Assembly: GCF_006384975.1 (NCBI RefSeq) | Contig: NZ_CP021645.1 | Location: 710,001-774,000 of the forward strand | Reading direction: 5' to 3' | DNA: 64,000 nucleotides | Source: Pseudomonas oryzihabitans | GTDB lineage: Bacteria > Pseudomonadota > Gammaproteobacteria > Pseudomonadales > Pseudomonadaceae | In this document: in pieces, positions 10,224 to 18,692 of the stretch | Layout of the letters: every line of letters starts with the position of its first letter | How positions within the stretch are numbered: the first letter of the stretch is position 1 | The notes under the pieces: model-generated | The model's database searches: none | What the model was told of the DNA's origin: nothing | The model's input: the letters and a program-made list of their open reading frames with translations, nothing else | Made by a program: the position numbers and the translations under genes

Positions 10224-11783
10224 TCAAGCGCTGGTGCGGATCAGGTGATCGAAGGACGCCAGCGATGCCTTGGCCCCTTCGCCCAGAGCGATGACGATCT
10301 GCTTGTAGGGGACGGTGGTGACGTCGCCAGCGGCGAAGACACCGGGTAGCGAGGTCTGGCAACGAGCGTCCACTTCGATCTCGCCGCGCGGCGACAGCTC
10401 CACGGTGCCCTTGAGCCAATCGGTATTGGGCACCAGGCCGATCTGAACGAAGACACCTTCGAGATCCACATGATGGAATTCGCTGGAGTTGCGGTCCTTG
10501 TAGACGAGACCGTTGACCTTCTGGCTGTCACCCTTGACTTCGCTGGTGAGAGCGCTGGTGATCACGGTGACGTTTGGCAGGCTGAACAGCTTGCGCTGCA
10601 GCACGGCGTCGGCGCGCAGTTGACCGTCGTACTCGATCAGGGTGACGTGAGCGACGATGCCGGCCAGGTCGATGGCGGCCTCGACACCCGAGTTACCGCC
10701 ACCGATCACGGCGACGCGCTTACCCTTGAACAGAGGGCCGTCGCAGTGGGGGCAGTAGGCCACGCCGCGGTTGCGGTATTCCTTCTCGCCGGGCACGTTC
10801 ATTTCGCGCCAGCGGGCACCGGTGGCGAGGATCACCGTCTTGGCCTTGAGCGAGCCGCCGTCGGCGAAGCGAACTTCGTGCAGGCCGCCGGCTTCGTGGG
10901 CCGGGATCAACTGCTCGGCGCGCTGCAGGTTCATGATGTCCACTTCGTACTGCTTGACGTGCTCTTCCAACGCCATGGCCAGTTTCGGGCCTTCGGTCTC
11001 CTTGATGGAGATAAAGTTCTCGATGGCCAGGGTGTCCAGCACCTGACCGCCGAAGCGCTCGGCAGCCACACCGGTGCGGATGCCTTTGCGCGCGGCGTAG
11101 ACCGCAGCGGCAGCGCCGGCCGGGCCACCGCCGATGACCAGCACGTCGAAGGCGTCCTTGGCGTTGAGCTTGTCGGCGGAGCGGGCAGCGGCGCCGGTGT
11201 CGAGCTTGGCGACGATTTCTTCCAGACCCATGCGGCCTTGACCGAAGGGCTCACCGTTCAGGTAGACGCTGGGCACGGCCATGATCTGGCGGCGCTCGAC
11301 TTCGTCCTGGAACAGGGCGCCGTCGACGGCGACATGCTTGACCCGCGGATTGAGCACGGCCATCAGGTTCAGAGCCTGGACCACGTCGGGGCAATTCTGG
11401 CAGGACAGGGAGAAATAGGTTTCGAACTGGTAGTCGCCGTCGAGGGCCTTGACCTGCTCGATGACGTCCTGGCTGGCCTTGGGCGGATGACCGCCGACTT
11501 GCAACAGGGCCAGGACCAGGGAGGTGAATTCGTGGCCCATGGGCAGACCGGCGAAACGCAGGTCGATGTTCTGACCAGGGGTCAGCAGGGCGAAGGAGGG
11601 ACGGCGCTCATCGCTGCCATCGGTGCTCAGGCTGACCTGGTCGGACAGACTGGCGATGTCTTGAAGCAGGCTGAGCATTTCACGGGACTTCGCGCCATCG
11701 TCGAGGGACGCGACGATCTCGATGGGGCGCGTGACGCGTTCGAGGTAGGTCTTGAGCTGGGCTTTCAGATTGGCGTCCAACAT
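10224..11783 (-). CDS. ahpF: Alkyl hydroperoxide reductase subunit F
   Basis: Flavoprotein that reduces AhpC with NAD(P)H. The 519-residue product has the double-thioredoxin N-terminal domain with redox pair CQNCPD (about 129-132), a dinucleotide-binding motif [17 protein letters not shown] (about 218), the thioredoxin-reductase active site CPHCD (about 345) and a second nucleotide-binding motif [12 protein letters not shown]. Length is standard. ATG 11783 gives the family N terminus [15 protein letters not shown]; the in-frame codon upstream is discarded. ahpC lies 83 nt upstream on the same strand, with a GC-rich hairpin and T-run between them, so ahpF probably receives read-through from ahpC at a reduced level. 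Confidence 0.97.
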   Translation of the reverse strand: MLDANLKAQLKTYLERVTRPIEIVASLDDGAKSREMLSLLQDIASLSDQVSLSTDGSDERRPSFALLTPGQNIDLRFAGLPMGHEFTSLVLALLQVGGHPPKASQDVIEQVKALDGDYQFETYFSLSCQNCPDVVQALNLMAVLNPRVKHVAVDGALFQDEVERRQIMAVPSVYLNGEPFGQGRMGLEEIVAKLDTGAAARSADKLNAKDAFDVLVIGGGPAGAAAAVYAARKGIRTGVAAERFGGQVLDTLAIENFISIKETEGPKLAMALEEHVKQYEVDIMNLQRAEQLIPAHEAGGLHEVRFADGGSLKAKTVILATGARWREMNVPGEKEYRNRGVAYCPHCDGPLFKGKRVAVIGGGNSGVEAAIDLAGIVAHVTLIEYDGQLRADAVLQRKLFSLPNVTVITSALTSEVKGDSQKVNGLVYKDRNSSEFHHVDLEGVFVQIGLVPNTDWLKGTVELSPRGEIEVDARCQTSLPGVFAAGDVTTVPYKQIVIALGEGAKASLASFDHLIRTSA

Positions 11784-11811
11784 GGCGACGTGGCTTCCGT
11801 AAAAAATGGGC

Positions 11812-11850
11812 AAAAAAAGAGCGCGCGGGCGAGGCGCCCGGGCGCTCGGG
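11812..11850 (-). terminator. Hairpin plus T-run between ahpC and ahpF (partial terminator)
   Basis: On the minus strand GAGCGC pairs with GCGCTC, with a further GGGC/GCCC inner stem, followed by seven T residues. It lies between the ahpC stop and the ahpF start, so it probably sets the AhpC:AhpF ratio. Confidence 0.75.
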
Positions 11851-11866
11851 CTAGATCAGGCGGGCT

Positions 11867-12430
11867 TTAGATCTTGCCGACCAGGTCCAGCGAGGGGGTC
11901 AGGGTCGCTTCGCCTTCTTTCCACTTGGCGGGGCAGACTTCGCCCGGGTGGTTGGCGACGTACTGAGCGGCGCGGACCTTGCGCAGCAGTTCGCTGGCGT
12001 CACGGCCGATGCCGTTGTCGTGGATTTCGCACAGCTTGATCTGGCCTTCCGGGTTGATCAGGAAGGTGCCGCGCAGGGCCAGGCCTTCTTCTTCGATCAG
12101 GACTTCGAAGTTGCGTGCCAGGCGAGCGGTGGGGTCACCGACCAGCGGGTAGTTGACCTTCTTGATGGCCTCGGAGGTGTCGTGCCAGGCCTTGTGCGCG
12201 AAGTGGGTGTCGCAGGACACGCCGTAGATCTCGACGCCCAGCTTCTGGAACTCGGGGTACAGGTCAGCAAGGTCTTCCAGCTCGGTGGGGCACACGAAGG
12301 TGAAGTCAGCCGGGTAGAAGACGATGGCGGACCACTTGCCCTTCAGATCGGCCTCGGTCACCTGGACGAATTTGCCGTTGTGGTAGGCAGTCGCGGTGAA
12401 AGGCTTCACTTCGGTGTTGATCAGGGACAT
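11867..12430 (-). CDS. ahpC: Alkyl hydroperoxide reductase subunit C (peroxiredoxin)
   Basis: Cytosolic typical two-Cys peroxiredoxin reducing H2O2 and organic hydroperoxides; recharged by AhpF. The 187-residue product has the peroxidatic Cys in [16 protein letters not shown] (about 47) and the resolving Cys in GEVCPAKW (about 166), with the conserved Thr and Arg positions around them. The ATG at 12430 is preceded on the minus strand by CAAGGAGTCATCA, a strong ribosome site. OxyR control is usual for this gene, but I could not align a full OxyR motif in 12431-12577. Confidence 0.97.
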   Translation of the reverse strand: MSLINTEVKPFTATAYHNGKFVQVTEADLKGKWSAIVFYPADFTFVCPTELEDLADLYPEFQKLGVEIYGVSCDTHFAHKAWHDTSEAIKKVNYPLVGDPTARLARNFEVLIEEEGLALRGTFLINPEGQIKLCEIHDNGIGRDASELLRKVRAAQYVANHPGEVCPAKWKEGEATLTPSLDLVGKI

Positions 12431-12577
12431 TGATGACTCCTTGAGGGTTTAAGGTAAGGGTTGAAATCGATAGGACGCATGCTAATCGCCTTTTGACGAT
12501 TTGCCTCATTGTTAAAGGCGATGTCAGTGATTAGGCGCCTCTATCGAATACTACAGGGTTTGTGTCGAATCAGTGAT

Positions 12578-13429
12578 TTAGGCGTGACCGAGCGCTTTCG
12601 GCGTGGCCTGGTGCTGGCCCCATTCGCTCCAGGAGCCATCGTACAGCCGCCCATCCGGCAGGCCGGCGACACTCAACGCCAACAGCAGAACGGCAGCCGT
12701 GACGCCGCTACCGCAGCTGGTAATGACCGGATGCAGGCCGTCGATGCCCAACGCCTGGAAACGCTGGCGCAGTTCCTGCGGTGACAGGAGGGTGCCCGCT
12801 GCGGTCAGCAGGCTGTCGTAGGGCAGGTTCAGGCTGCCGGGCATATGCCCCGAGGCGACGCCCGGACGCGGTTCTGGAACCTCGCCGGTGAAGCGTTTGG
12901 CGCCCCTGGCATCCAGCACCTGGGTCTGGCCCACGGCGAGCGCGGTCTGGACATCGCCCAGGCCGCAGAGCAGGCGATTGTTCAAGGCGGTGGGATAGGG
13001 CGCCTGGGGTTCAGGGTGGTTCTCGCCGGATTCCAGTGGCAGACCCAGGTCGCGCCAGTGCGGCAGACCGCCATCCAGCACCATCACCTGCTCGTGTCCG
13101 AACAGGCGGAACAACCACCAGGCGCGGGCGGCCGAGAAGAGGCCTTTCTGGTCGTAGGCTACGATGAAGGTTTCGGGCGTGACGCCCAGTTCGCCCGCCA
13201 GTCTGGCGAAGCGGCCGGCGCTGGGCACCATGTGCGGGAGCGAGGTATCCGGGTCGGAAAAGACTTCGATATCGAAACGCAGGGCGCCGGGGATGTGCTG
13301 CTGCCGATAGAGTTCGTCGGCATCTTGCGGCTCGTTCGGCAGATAGAGACTGGCATCGAGGATCATCAGGTCCGTACGACCCAACTGTTCCTGTAGCCAG
13401 GCAGCGGTGACCAGGGGGGAAGCGATCAT
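12578..13429 (-). CDS. sseA: 3-mercaptopyruvate sulfurtransferase
   Basis: Tandem-rhodanese enzyme moving sulfur from 3-mercaptopyruvate to thiols or cyanide. The 283-residue product has an inactive N-terminal rhodanese domain (opening PLVTAAWLQEQL) and a C-terminal catalytic domain with active-site loop CGSGVTA (about 240-246). The Gly-Ser-Gly-Val-Thr sequence is characteristic of mercaptopyruvate enzymes rather than thiosulfate sulfurtransferases. Its stop is 148 nt upstream of the ahpC start, and it diverges from the serine acetyltransferase gene at 13545. Together with the cysteine genes that follow, it fits a sulfur-metabolism neighbourhood. Confidence 0.93.
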   Translation of the reverse strand: MIASPLVTAAWLQEQLGRTDLMILDASLYLPNEPQDADELYRQQHIPGALRFDIEVFSDPDTSLPHMVPSAGRFARLAGELGVTPETFIVAYDQKGLFSAARAWWLFRLFGHEQVMVLDGGLPHWRDLGLPLESGENHPEPQAPYPTALNNRLLCGLGDVQTALAVGQTQVLDARGAKRFTGEVPEPRPGVASGHMPGSLNLPYDSLLTAAGTLLSPQELRQRFQALGIDGLHPVITSCGSGVTAAVLLLALSVAGLPDGRLYDGSWSEWGQHQATPKALGHA

Positions 13430-13544
13430 GGTGGCGCTCCTGGGTTGGCGAAGGACGACAGCCTAGCGTGCCGTGGATGGCATGGGCTGTCACGTATGAG
13501 CGGATACTTTATCCTCGACGGCTTGGCAACTGGGTAGATGACTT

Positions 13545-14489
13545 ATGAGCGAACTTAACGGGCACTCCAAGGGTGGCAACGACTGGCAGTTGAGCCGCAT
13601 CGTCGGTGAGCTGCATGCCGCCCGTAGCGATTGGCGGGAAACCCACGGTCGTTTCCGTGAATTCAGCGGCCGCGAGCTGCCCTCGCGCAGCGTGATGGCG
13701 AGTGTGATCGAGTCCCTGAGCGGCGCGCTCTTTCCCCTGCGGCTCGGTCCGGATCAGCTGCGCCAGGAAAGTGAGGATTTCTACGTCGGCTTCGAACTCG
13801 AGCGCGCGCTCAACGCCCTGGTGATCCAGGCCAAGTTGGAGCTCGATTATTTCGCCAAGCAGCGTGGCGAGAATGGCGTCGATCGCGGCGAAGAGGCGCG
13901 GCGACTGGTGCAGGCGTTCGCCCTGGCCTTGCCGGAGCTGCGCCGGCTGCTGGATACCGATGTGATCGCTGCCTACCAGGGTGACCCGGCCGCGCGTAGC
14001 GTGGACGAGGTGCTGCTGTGCTATCCGGGCATCCACGCGATGATCCATCACCGTATCGCGCACCATTTCTACCGTAGCGGCCTGCCGCTGCTGGCGCGCA
14101 TGGTCAGCGAGCGCGCCCATTCGGCCACCGGGATCGACATCCATCCGGGCGCCCAGATCGGCGAAGGTTTCTTCATCGACCATGGCACCGGCGTGGTGAT
14201 CGGCGAGACCTGCATCATCGGCGACCGGGTACGGATCTACCAGGCGGTGACCCTGGGCGCCAAGCGCTTCCCGGCCGATGCCGAAGGCAACCTCAAGAAG
14301 GGGCACCCGCGGCATCCCATCGTCGAGGACGATGTGGTGATCTATGCCGGGGCGACCATCCTGGGCCGCATCACCATCGGTCAGGGCTCCACCATCGGCG
14401 GCAACGTCTGGCTGACCCATGGCGTGCCGGCCAACAGCAACGTGAGCCAAGCCAGCCTGCAGGGCTGCGCCGGCTTGGCTCAGGAGTAG
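13545..14489 (+). CDS. epsC: Serine O-acetyltransferase, EpsC type
   Basis: Transfers acetyl from acetyl-CoA to serine, giving O-acetylserine for cysteine synthesis. The 314-residue protein has a long helical N-terminal half and a left-handed beta-helix of hexapeptide repeats from about 195 (IDIHPGAQIGEGFFIDHGTG, then IIGDRVRIYQAVTLGAK). The catalytic His lies in the IDHGTGVVIGE loop. It is longer at the N terminus than E. coli CysE and follows the pattern of the EpsC-type enzymes common in Pseudomonas. Its last ten bases overlap the end of the convergent ABC ATPase gene. The neighbouring cystine-type importer and D-cysteine desulfhydrase support a cysteine role. Confidence 0.93.
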   Translation: MSELNGHSKGGNDWQLSRIVGELHAARSDWRETHGRFREFSGRELPSRSVMASVIESLSGALFPLRLGPDQLRQESEDFYVGFELERALNALVIQAKLELDYFAKQRGENGVDRGEEARRLVQAFALALPELRRLLDTDVIAAYQGDPAARSVDEVLLCYPGIHAMIHHRIAHHFYRSGLPLLARMVSERAHSATGIDIHPGAQIGEGFFIDHGTGVVIGETCIIGDRVRIYQAVTLGAKRFPADAEGNLKKGHPRHPIVEDDVVIYAGATILGRITIGQGSTIGGNVWLTHGVPANSNVSQASLQGCAGLAQE

Positions 14490-15244
14490 TCGGGAGCCTG
14501 GTCGCGAACGAACTTGGCGAGAAAACGCCGGGTTCGTTCTTCACGTGGGTGATTGAACAGCTCGGCGGCTGGGCCCTGCTCGACGATGCGACCGCCGTCC
14601 ATGAACAGCACCCGATGGGCGACGTCACGGGCGAAGGCCATCTCGTGGGTGACGATGAGCAGGGTGCGTCCTTCCTGGGCCAGGCCGCGAATCGTCTCCA
14701 GTACCTCGCCGACCCGCTCAGGGTCCAGCGCGGAGGTGGGTTCGTCGAAGAGGATCGCCTGGGGCCGCATGGCCAGCGCCCGGGCGATGGCGACGCGCTG
14801 TTGCTGGCCACCGGACAACTGCCCCGGATAGGCATCGGCCTTGTCGGCCAAGCCAACCTTGGCGAGCAGTTCGCTGCCGTGGGCGAGGGCGGCGGCGCGG
14901 TCTTCGCCCTGGACGATGATGGGCCCCTCGATCACGTTCTCCAGCGCGGTGCGATGGGGAAAGAGATTGAAGTTCTGGAAGACGAAGCCCATGCGTTGGC
15001 GTAACTGGCGGATCGCTGCCTGCTGCGCCTTCAGCGGTCGGGCCGCATCGATGTGCAGGTCGCCCAGGCTGATGCTGCCGGCGTCCGGCGTTTCCAGCAG
15101 ATTCAAACAGCGCAGCAAGGTGGTCTTGCCCGAGCCGCTCGGGCCGATGATGGCCACCACTTCGCCCTGGGCTACGTCCAGGTCGATGGCCTGGAGGACG
15201 GTCTGCTGGCGGAAGGACTTGGACAGCCCTCTGACCTCGATCAT
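14480..15244 (-). CDS. tcyN: ABC transporter ATP-binding protein, polar amino acid/cystine type
   Basis: Cytoplasmic ATPase of an importer for polar amino acids, likely cystine. The 254-residue product has Walker A GPSGSGKTT (about 34-42), the ABC signature LSGGQQQRVAIARAL (about 145), Walker B ILFDEPTSALDPE and the H-loop THEMAFARDVA. ATG 15244 overlaps the permease stop by four bases and gives the family start MIEVRGLSKSF; the longer frame reads back through the permease. Its 3' end overlaps epsC on the other strand. The substrate is inferred from the adjoining binding protein and dcyD gene, so the gene symbol is a guess at orthology. Confidence 0.9.
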   Translation of the reverse strand: MIEVRGLSKSFRQQTVLQAIDLDVAQGEVVAIIGPSGSGKTTLLRCLNLLETPDAGSISLGDLHIDAARPLKAQQAAIRQLRQRMGFVFQNFNLFPHRTALENVIEGPIIVQGEDRAAALAHGSELLAKVGLADKADAYPGQLSGGQQQRVAIARALAMRPQAILFDEPTSALDPERVGEVLETIRGLAQEGRTLLIVTHEMAFARDVAHRVLFMDGGRIVEQGPAAELFNHPREERTRRFLAKFVRDQAPDYS

Positions 15245-15915
15245 GACTGGCCTCTTTCGTTGAGGTGGCGTCCGTAGTGCCGCTCCAGGCGCTCCTGCAG
15301 CGTGGACAGCAGGCTGGCGAGGATCCAGTAGAGCAGCGCCGCGGCGAGATAGAGACTGAAGATTTCGAAGGTCCGGGCGGTGATCAACTGGGCCTGGCGG
15401 AACAGCTCGGGCACCTGGATGGTGGCCGCCAGTGAGGTGTCCTTCACCAGCGCGATGAAGCTGTTGCCCAATGGCGGCAGGGCGATGCGCAAGGCCTGGG
15501 GCAGGATGGCGCGCCTGAGCGTCTGCAGGGGCGTCATGCCAATGCTGGCGGCGGCTTCCCACTGGCCGCGGTCGATGGCGCCGATGGCCGAGCGGATGAT
15601 TTCCGCCGTGTAGGCAGCCATGTTCAGCGAAAAGCCGATCAGGGCTGCCGGCAACGGATCGAGCTGCACGCCGAGCTCGGGCAGGCCGTAGTAGATGACG
15701 AACAGCTGCACCAGTAGCGGCGTCCCCCGGAAGAAGGAAATATAGAGTCGGGCGACGCCGCGCAACAGCAGCTGTTGCGAGCGACGCAGCAGGGCCAGGC
15801 CGAAGCCCAGCAGCAGTCCGAAGAACATGCCGCCGAGACTCAGGACCACCGTCCAGATCGCGCCCTTCAGCAGGAAGGGCAGCGAATCGAGCAGAAGTTG
15901 TAGCGTGTCGGTCAT
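15241..15915 (-). CDS. tcyL: ABC transporter permease, cystine type
   Basis: Inner-membrane permease of the His/Glu/Gln/Arg/opine family. The 224-residue product has about five hydrophobic segments and the EAA loop contacting the ATPase (EAAASIGMTPLQTLRRAILPQALR, split here as EAAASIGMTP and RRAILPQA, about 140-165). The FFRGTPLLVQLFVIYYGLP stretch is typical of amino acid permeases. It overlaps the binding-protein stop and the ATPase start by four bases each, so the three genes form one coupled operon. Compare E. coli TcyL (YecS). Confidence 0.9.
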   Translation of the reverse strand: MTDTLQLLLDSLPFLLKGAIWTVVLSLGGMFFGLLLGFGLALLRRSQQLLLRGVARLYISFFRGTPLLVQLFVIYYGLPELGVQLDPLPAALIGFSLNMAAYTAEIIRSAIGAIDRGQWEAAASIGMTPLQTLRRAILPQALRIALPPLGNSFIALVKDTSLAATIQVPELFRQAQLITARTFEIFSLYLAAALLYWILASLLSTLQERLERHYGRHLNERGQS

Positions 15916-16709
15916 TGGGTGACGTCAGCCTTGAACCACTTCTCGGAGATCTTCGCCAGGGTGCCGTCGGCCCTCAGCTTGGCGATGGCCTGGTCGATCG
16001 CCGCATGGAATTCAGGGTCGCCCTTGCGCTCGGCTATACCCGATTCCTGGCGGCTGAAGGGCTCGCCGGCCAGGGCCAGGCGATCCTTGGTCTTGGCCAG
16101 CAACTCCAGGGCGGCGAGGCGATCGACGAGGATGACGTCGATGCGGCCGACGCGCAGATCCTGGTACTTGGTGGGATCGTCTTCATAGGTACGGACGTCC
16201 GCCTGTGGGACGTTCTGGCGCAGCCACTGTTCGTAGTTGGTGCCCAGGCCGACGCCGACCTTCTTGCCGGCGAGATCGGCGGCGGTCTTGATCTTGTCGG
16301 CGTCTTCCTTGCGCACCAAGGCCTGGATGCCGGACACGGTATAGGGAGTGGAGAAATCGTACTTCTTCTTGCGCTCGTCGCTGATCGTTACCTGGTTGAT
16401 CACTACGTCCAGGCGGCGGGACTCCAGGGCGGCCAGCAGGCCATCCCATTTGCCGGGCTCGATCTTGGCCTTCACGCCCAACTCCTTGGCCAGTGCCTTG
16501 GCGAAGTCCACTTCGAAGCCGGTCAGCTGACCGTTTTCATCCTGGAAGCTGAAGGGCGGGTAGGTGCCTTCCAGGCCGACGATCAATTCGCCGCGCTGCT
16601 TGACGGTCTGCAGCAGGTCTTCGGCCTGGGCGGTGGCCTGGTGGGCCAGGCCCAGGGCGAGCAACAGGGCGGCGCTGCGGAAGAGACGAAGGGACAGGGA
16701 TTTGCGCAT
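15912..16709 (-). CDS. tcyJ: Periplasmic cystine-type substrate-binding protein
   Basis: Family 3 solute-binding protein delivering substrate to the permease. The 265-residue precursor has a Sec signal peptide (basic MRKSLSLRLFR, hydrophobic SAALLLALGLA, cleavage probably after ATAQA, about residue 28). The mature protein opens DLLQTVKQRGELIVGLEGTYPPF, the pattern of FliY/TcyJ cystine-binding proteins, and includes the GFEVDFAKALAKELG signature. ATG 16709 is preferred over an in-frame upstream codon because it starts the signal peptide. Lies 111 nt after dcyD, in the same gene order as E. coli fliY-dcyD-tcyLN. Confidence 0.9.
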   Translation of the reverse strand: MRKSLSLRLFRSAALLLALGLAHQATAQAEDLLQTVKQRGELIVGLEGTYPPFSFQDENGQLTGFEVDFAKALAKELGVKAKIEPGKWDGLLAALESRRLDVVINQVTISDERKKKYDFSTPYTVSGIQALVRKEDADKIKTAADLAGKKVGVGLGTNYEQWLRQNVPQADVRTYEDDPTKYQDLRVGRIDVILVDRLAALELLAKTKDRLALAGEPFSRQESGIAERKGDPEFHAAIDQAIAKLRADGTLAKISEKWFKADVTQ

Positions 16710-16820
16710 GGGTGAGATCCTTATGGGTATGAGGTGCGCCACTATGAAGGTGTCTGATCAGACAACCTTAGTGCGAAAACGGCTGACGTTATGCCATCTC
16801 CAGAGGAATTGGGCAGGGGT

Positions 16821-17813
16821 TCACGCCAGCCAGTCGCCATAGGCGAAGGTGCCCGGTGCGCCTCCGGTGTGCAGGAACACCAGCGGTCCAGGCGGCAGTT
16901 CATCGCTGGCCGTCAGGTCCAGCAGGCCGGCCATGGCCTTGCCGGTGTAAACCGGGTCCAGGACCAGGCCTTCCAGGCGGCCCAGTCGGCGGATGGCTGC
17001 CAGGGTGCCGGCATTGGGTTCGCCGTAGCGGGGGCCGTGGTAGCCGTCGTACAGGATAGGGGCGTTCCGGGGCGCGGCGACACCCAGCAGCTCGGCCAGT
17101 TGCTGGCGCAGCAGCGCCACGCGTGGCAGCTGCTCGGCGTTGCTGCGTGAGACGGTGATCCCTATGACCGGCAGGCCCGGTCGGAGGTGATCCAGCGCCA
17201 GATCCAGGCCGGCCTGGGTGCCGGCGCTGCCCGAGGCGACGATGACGGCGGCGGGTTGCAGCTCCAGGGCCTGGAGTTGATCGGCCAGTTCGAGGCCGGC
17301 CCGGACGTAGCCCAAGGCACCCCGCGCATTGGAGCCACCGATGGGAATCACCTTGGGCGTGCGGCCCTGCTGGCGCAGGCGCTCGGCTTCGGCTGCCAGC
17401 TGGCCGGCCGGGTCGTCGAGGGCCGCGACCGATTTGATCTGGGCACCGAACAGTTCGAGCAGCAGGCGGTTGCCGCCGTGCAGGTAGCCCGGATCGCGCG
17501 TGGCGATGGGATTTTCCAGCAGGGCCACGCAGTCCAGGCCCTGCTGGGCGGCGACTGCGGCGGTCTGGCGGACATGGTTGGACTGGATGGCGCCGGCGGT
17601 CACTAGGGTGTCGGCGCCTTCGGCCAGGGCCTCGGCGACCAGGTATTCCAGCTTGCGCACCTTGTTGCCGCCAAGGGCCAGGCTGGTGGTGTCGTCGCGC
17701 TTGCAATACACCGCCCGCCCCAGCTCCGCCGACAACCGCGGCAGGAAGTCCAGCGAGGTGGCGGAAGGCTGCAAGACCAGGCGGGGAAAGCGGGCGAGGG
17801 CGGTAGCGAGCAT
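16821..17813 (-). CDS. dcyD: D-cysteine desulfhydrase
   Basis: PLP enzyme breaking D-cysteine to pyruvate, H2S and ammonia. The 330-residue product is of the ACC deaminase/DcyD family: PLP-binding Lys in LALGGNKVRKLEYLVA (about 51), IQSNHVRQTAAVAA after it, and the phosphate-binding ASGSAGTQAGL loop (about 193). The residues LEYL following the Lys region and the cystine importer next door favour D-cysteine desulfhydrase over ACC deaminase. It heads the minus-strand run dcyD-tcyJ-tcyL-tcyN and may be its first gene. Confidence 0.9.
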   Translation of the reverse strand: MLATALARFPRLVLQPSATSLDFLPRLSAELGRAVYCKRDDTTSLALGGNKVRKLEYLVAEALAEGADTLVTAGAIQSNHVRQTAAVAAQQGLDCVALLENPIATRDPGYLHGGNRLLLELFGAQIKSVAALDDPAGQLAAEAERLRQQGRTPKVIPIGGSNARGALGYVRAGLELADQLQALELQPAAVIVASGSAGTQAGLDLALDHLRPGLPVIGITVSRSNAEQLPRVALLRQQLAELLGVAAPRNAPILYDGYHGPRYGEPNAGTLAAIRRLGRLEGLVLDPVYTGKAMAGLLDLTASDELPPGPLVFLHTGGAPGTFAYGDWLA

Positions 17814-17881
17814 GACGAGACCTGAGGAAATGACGGGAGCTTCACTCTAGACCGAAGAGGCGACGACCCCTAATGCTGGAC

Positions 17882-18535
17882 TCAGGCCAGGCTCGGGCGC
17901 CGCGCCAGGGCCTGGGGCAGCAGCGAACGCAGCAGCATGCCGTAGAGCGGCACGAAGAGAATCAGGCTGACTGTCAGCTTCACACCGTAGTCGACCAGCG
18001 CGATCTCCGGCCAGTGGGCGGCCATGAAAGGGTTGTCGCTGCGCCAGAAGGCCACGGAGAAGAAGGCGAGGGTGTCGAGGGCGTTGCCGAACAGGGTCGA
18101 GACGGTGGGCGCCAGCCACCAGTGACGCGAACGGCGCAGGCGGTCGAACACCTGGATGTCGAGCAACTGGCCCAGCACATAGGCGCAGAAGCTGGCCAGG
18201 GAGATGCGCAGGACGAAGACGTTGATCGCTGCCAGCGCCGCCCAGCCCTGGAAGCCGCCGTCCTGGAAGAGCACGGAAATGACGTAGGACGCCAACAGCG
18301 CCGGGATCATCACCCGGGCGATGACCTGCCTGGCGGGCGCCTTGCCCAGCAAGCGGACGGTTAGGTCGGTGGCGAGAAAGATGAAGGGGAAGCTGAAGGC
18401 GCCCCAGGTGGTGTGCCAGCCGAACAGTTGCAGCGGTAACTGCACCAGGTAGTTGCTGGCGATGATGATGAGGACGTGGAAAGCGACCAGCGCGGCGACC
18501 GCCGTGCGGCGCGCGGAATCGAGACGTGCGAGCAT
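17882..18535 (-). CDS. yhhQ: Queuosine precursor transporter YhhQ
   Basis: Inner-membrane carrier of the DUF165/COG1738 family, shown in E. coli to import 7-cyano-7-deazaguanine and 7-aminomethyl-7-deazaguanine (preQ0/preQ1). The 217-residue product has about six hydrophobic segments and family landmarks FPFIFLATDLTVRLLG (about 50) and STLFGNALDTLAFF (about 145). ATG 18535 is preferred because it follows AAGG by eight bases and opens MLARLDSARR; the in-frame codon at 18628 lies upstream of the leader structure. The leader folds as a preQ1-I riboswitch, directly supporting the substrate. Confidence 0.93.
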   Translation of the reverse strand: MLARLDSARRTAVAALVAFHVLIIIASNYLVQLPLQLFGWHTTWGAFSFPFIFLATDLTVRLLGKAPARQVIARVMIPALLASYVISVLFQDGGFQGWAALAAINVFVLRISLASFCAYVLGQLLDIQVFDRLRRSRHWWLAPTVSTLFGNALDTLAFFSVAFWRSDNPFMAAHWPEIALVDYGVKLTVSLILFVPLYGMLLRSLLPQALARRPSLA

Positions 18536-18542
18536 GAGTGGG

Positions 18543-18580
18543 GCCTTTTTGAAGGTACCTGGGGTGAGGGAACCCAGGCC
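18543..18580 (-). promoter_or_regulatory. preQ1-I riboswitch controlling yhhQ
   Basis: In minus-strand sense, CCTGGG (P1), TTCCCTCA (L1 and P2 5' strand), CCCAGG (P1'), an A-rich L3 ending CAAAAA and then GG follow in order. The CCT of L1 can pair with the AGG after the A-tract, closing the H-type pseudoknot of preQ1-I aptamers. That AGG is also the yhhQ ribosome site, eight bases before the ATG. Ligand binding should therefore block translation. Confidence 0.8.
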
Positions 18581-18692
18581 CCGGGATCCGGGGCGGCGCC
18601 ATCCTAGCCCAAACAGGGCGCCTATCACCAGCGAGCGTCTGAACAGGGAAGGAGTCGCCCGTCGGGAGCGTCCCCTTCCAGGCTAAAGAGAC

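Noticed and set aside
10470..11870. 466-codon plus-strand frame opposite ahpF
   Set aside because: Antisense shadow of a well-conserved gene, with repetitive Gly/Val/Asp composition typical of reverse-strand GC-rich frames.
12431..12577. OxyR-binding site upstream of ahpC
   Set aside because: A TTAG...CTAT arrangement is present near 12470-12486 but its spacing is one base too long for the ATAG-N7-CTAT half-site and no second half-site was found.
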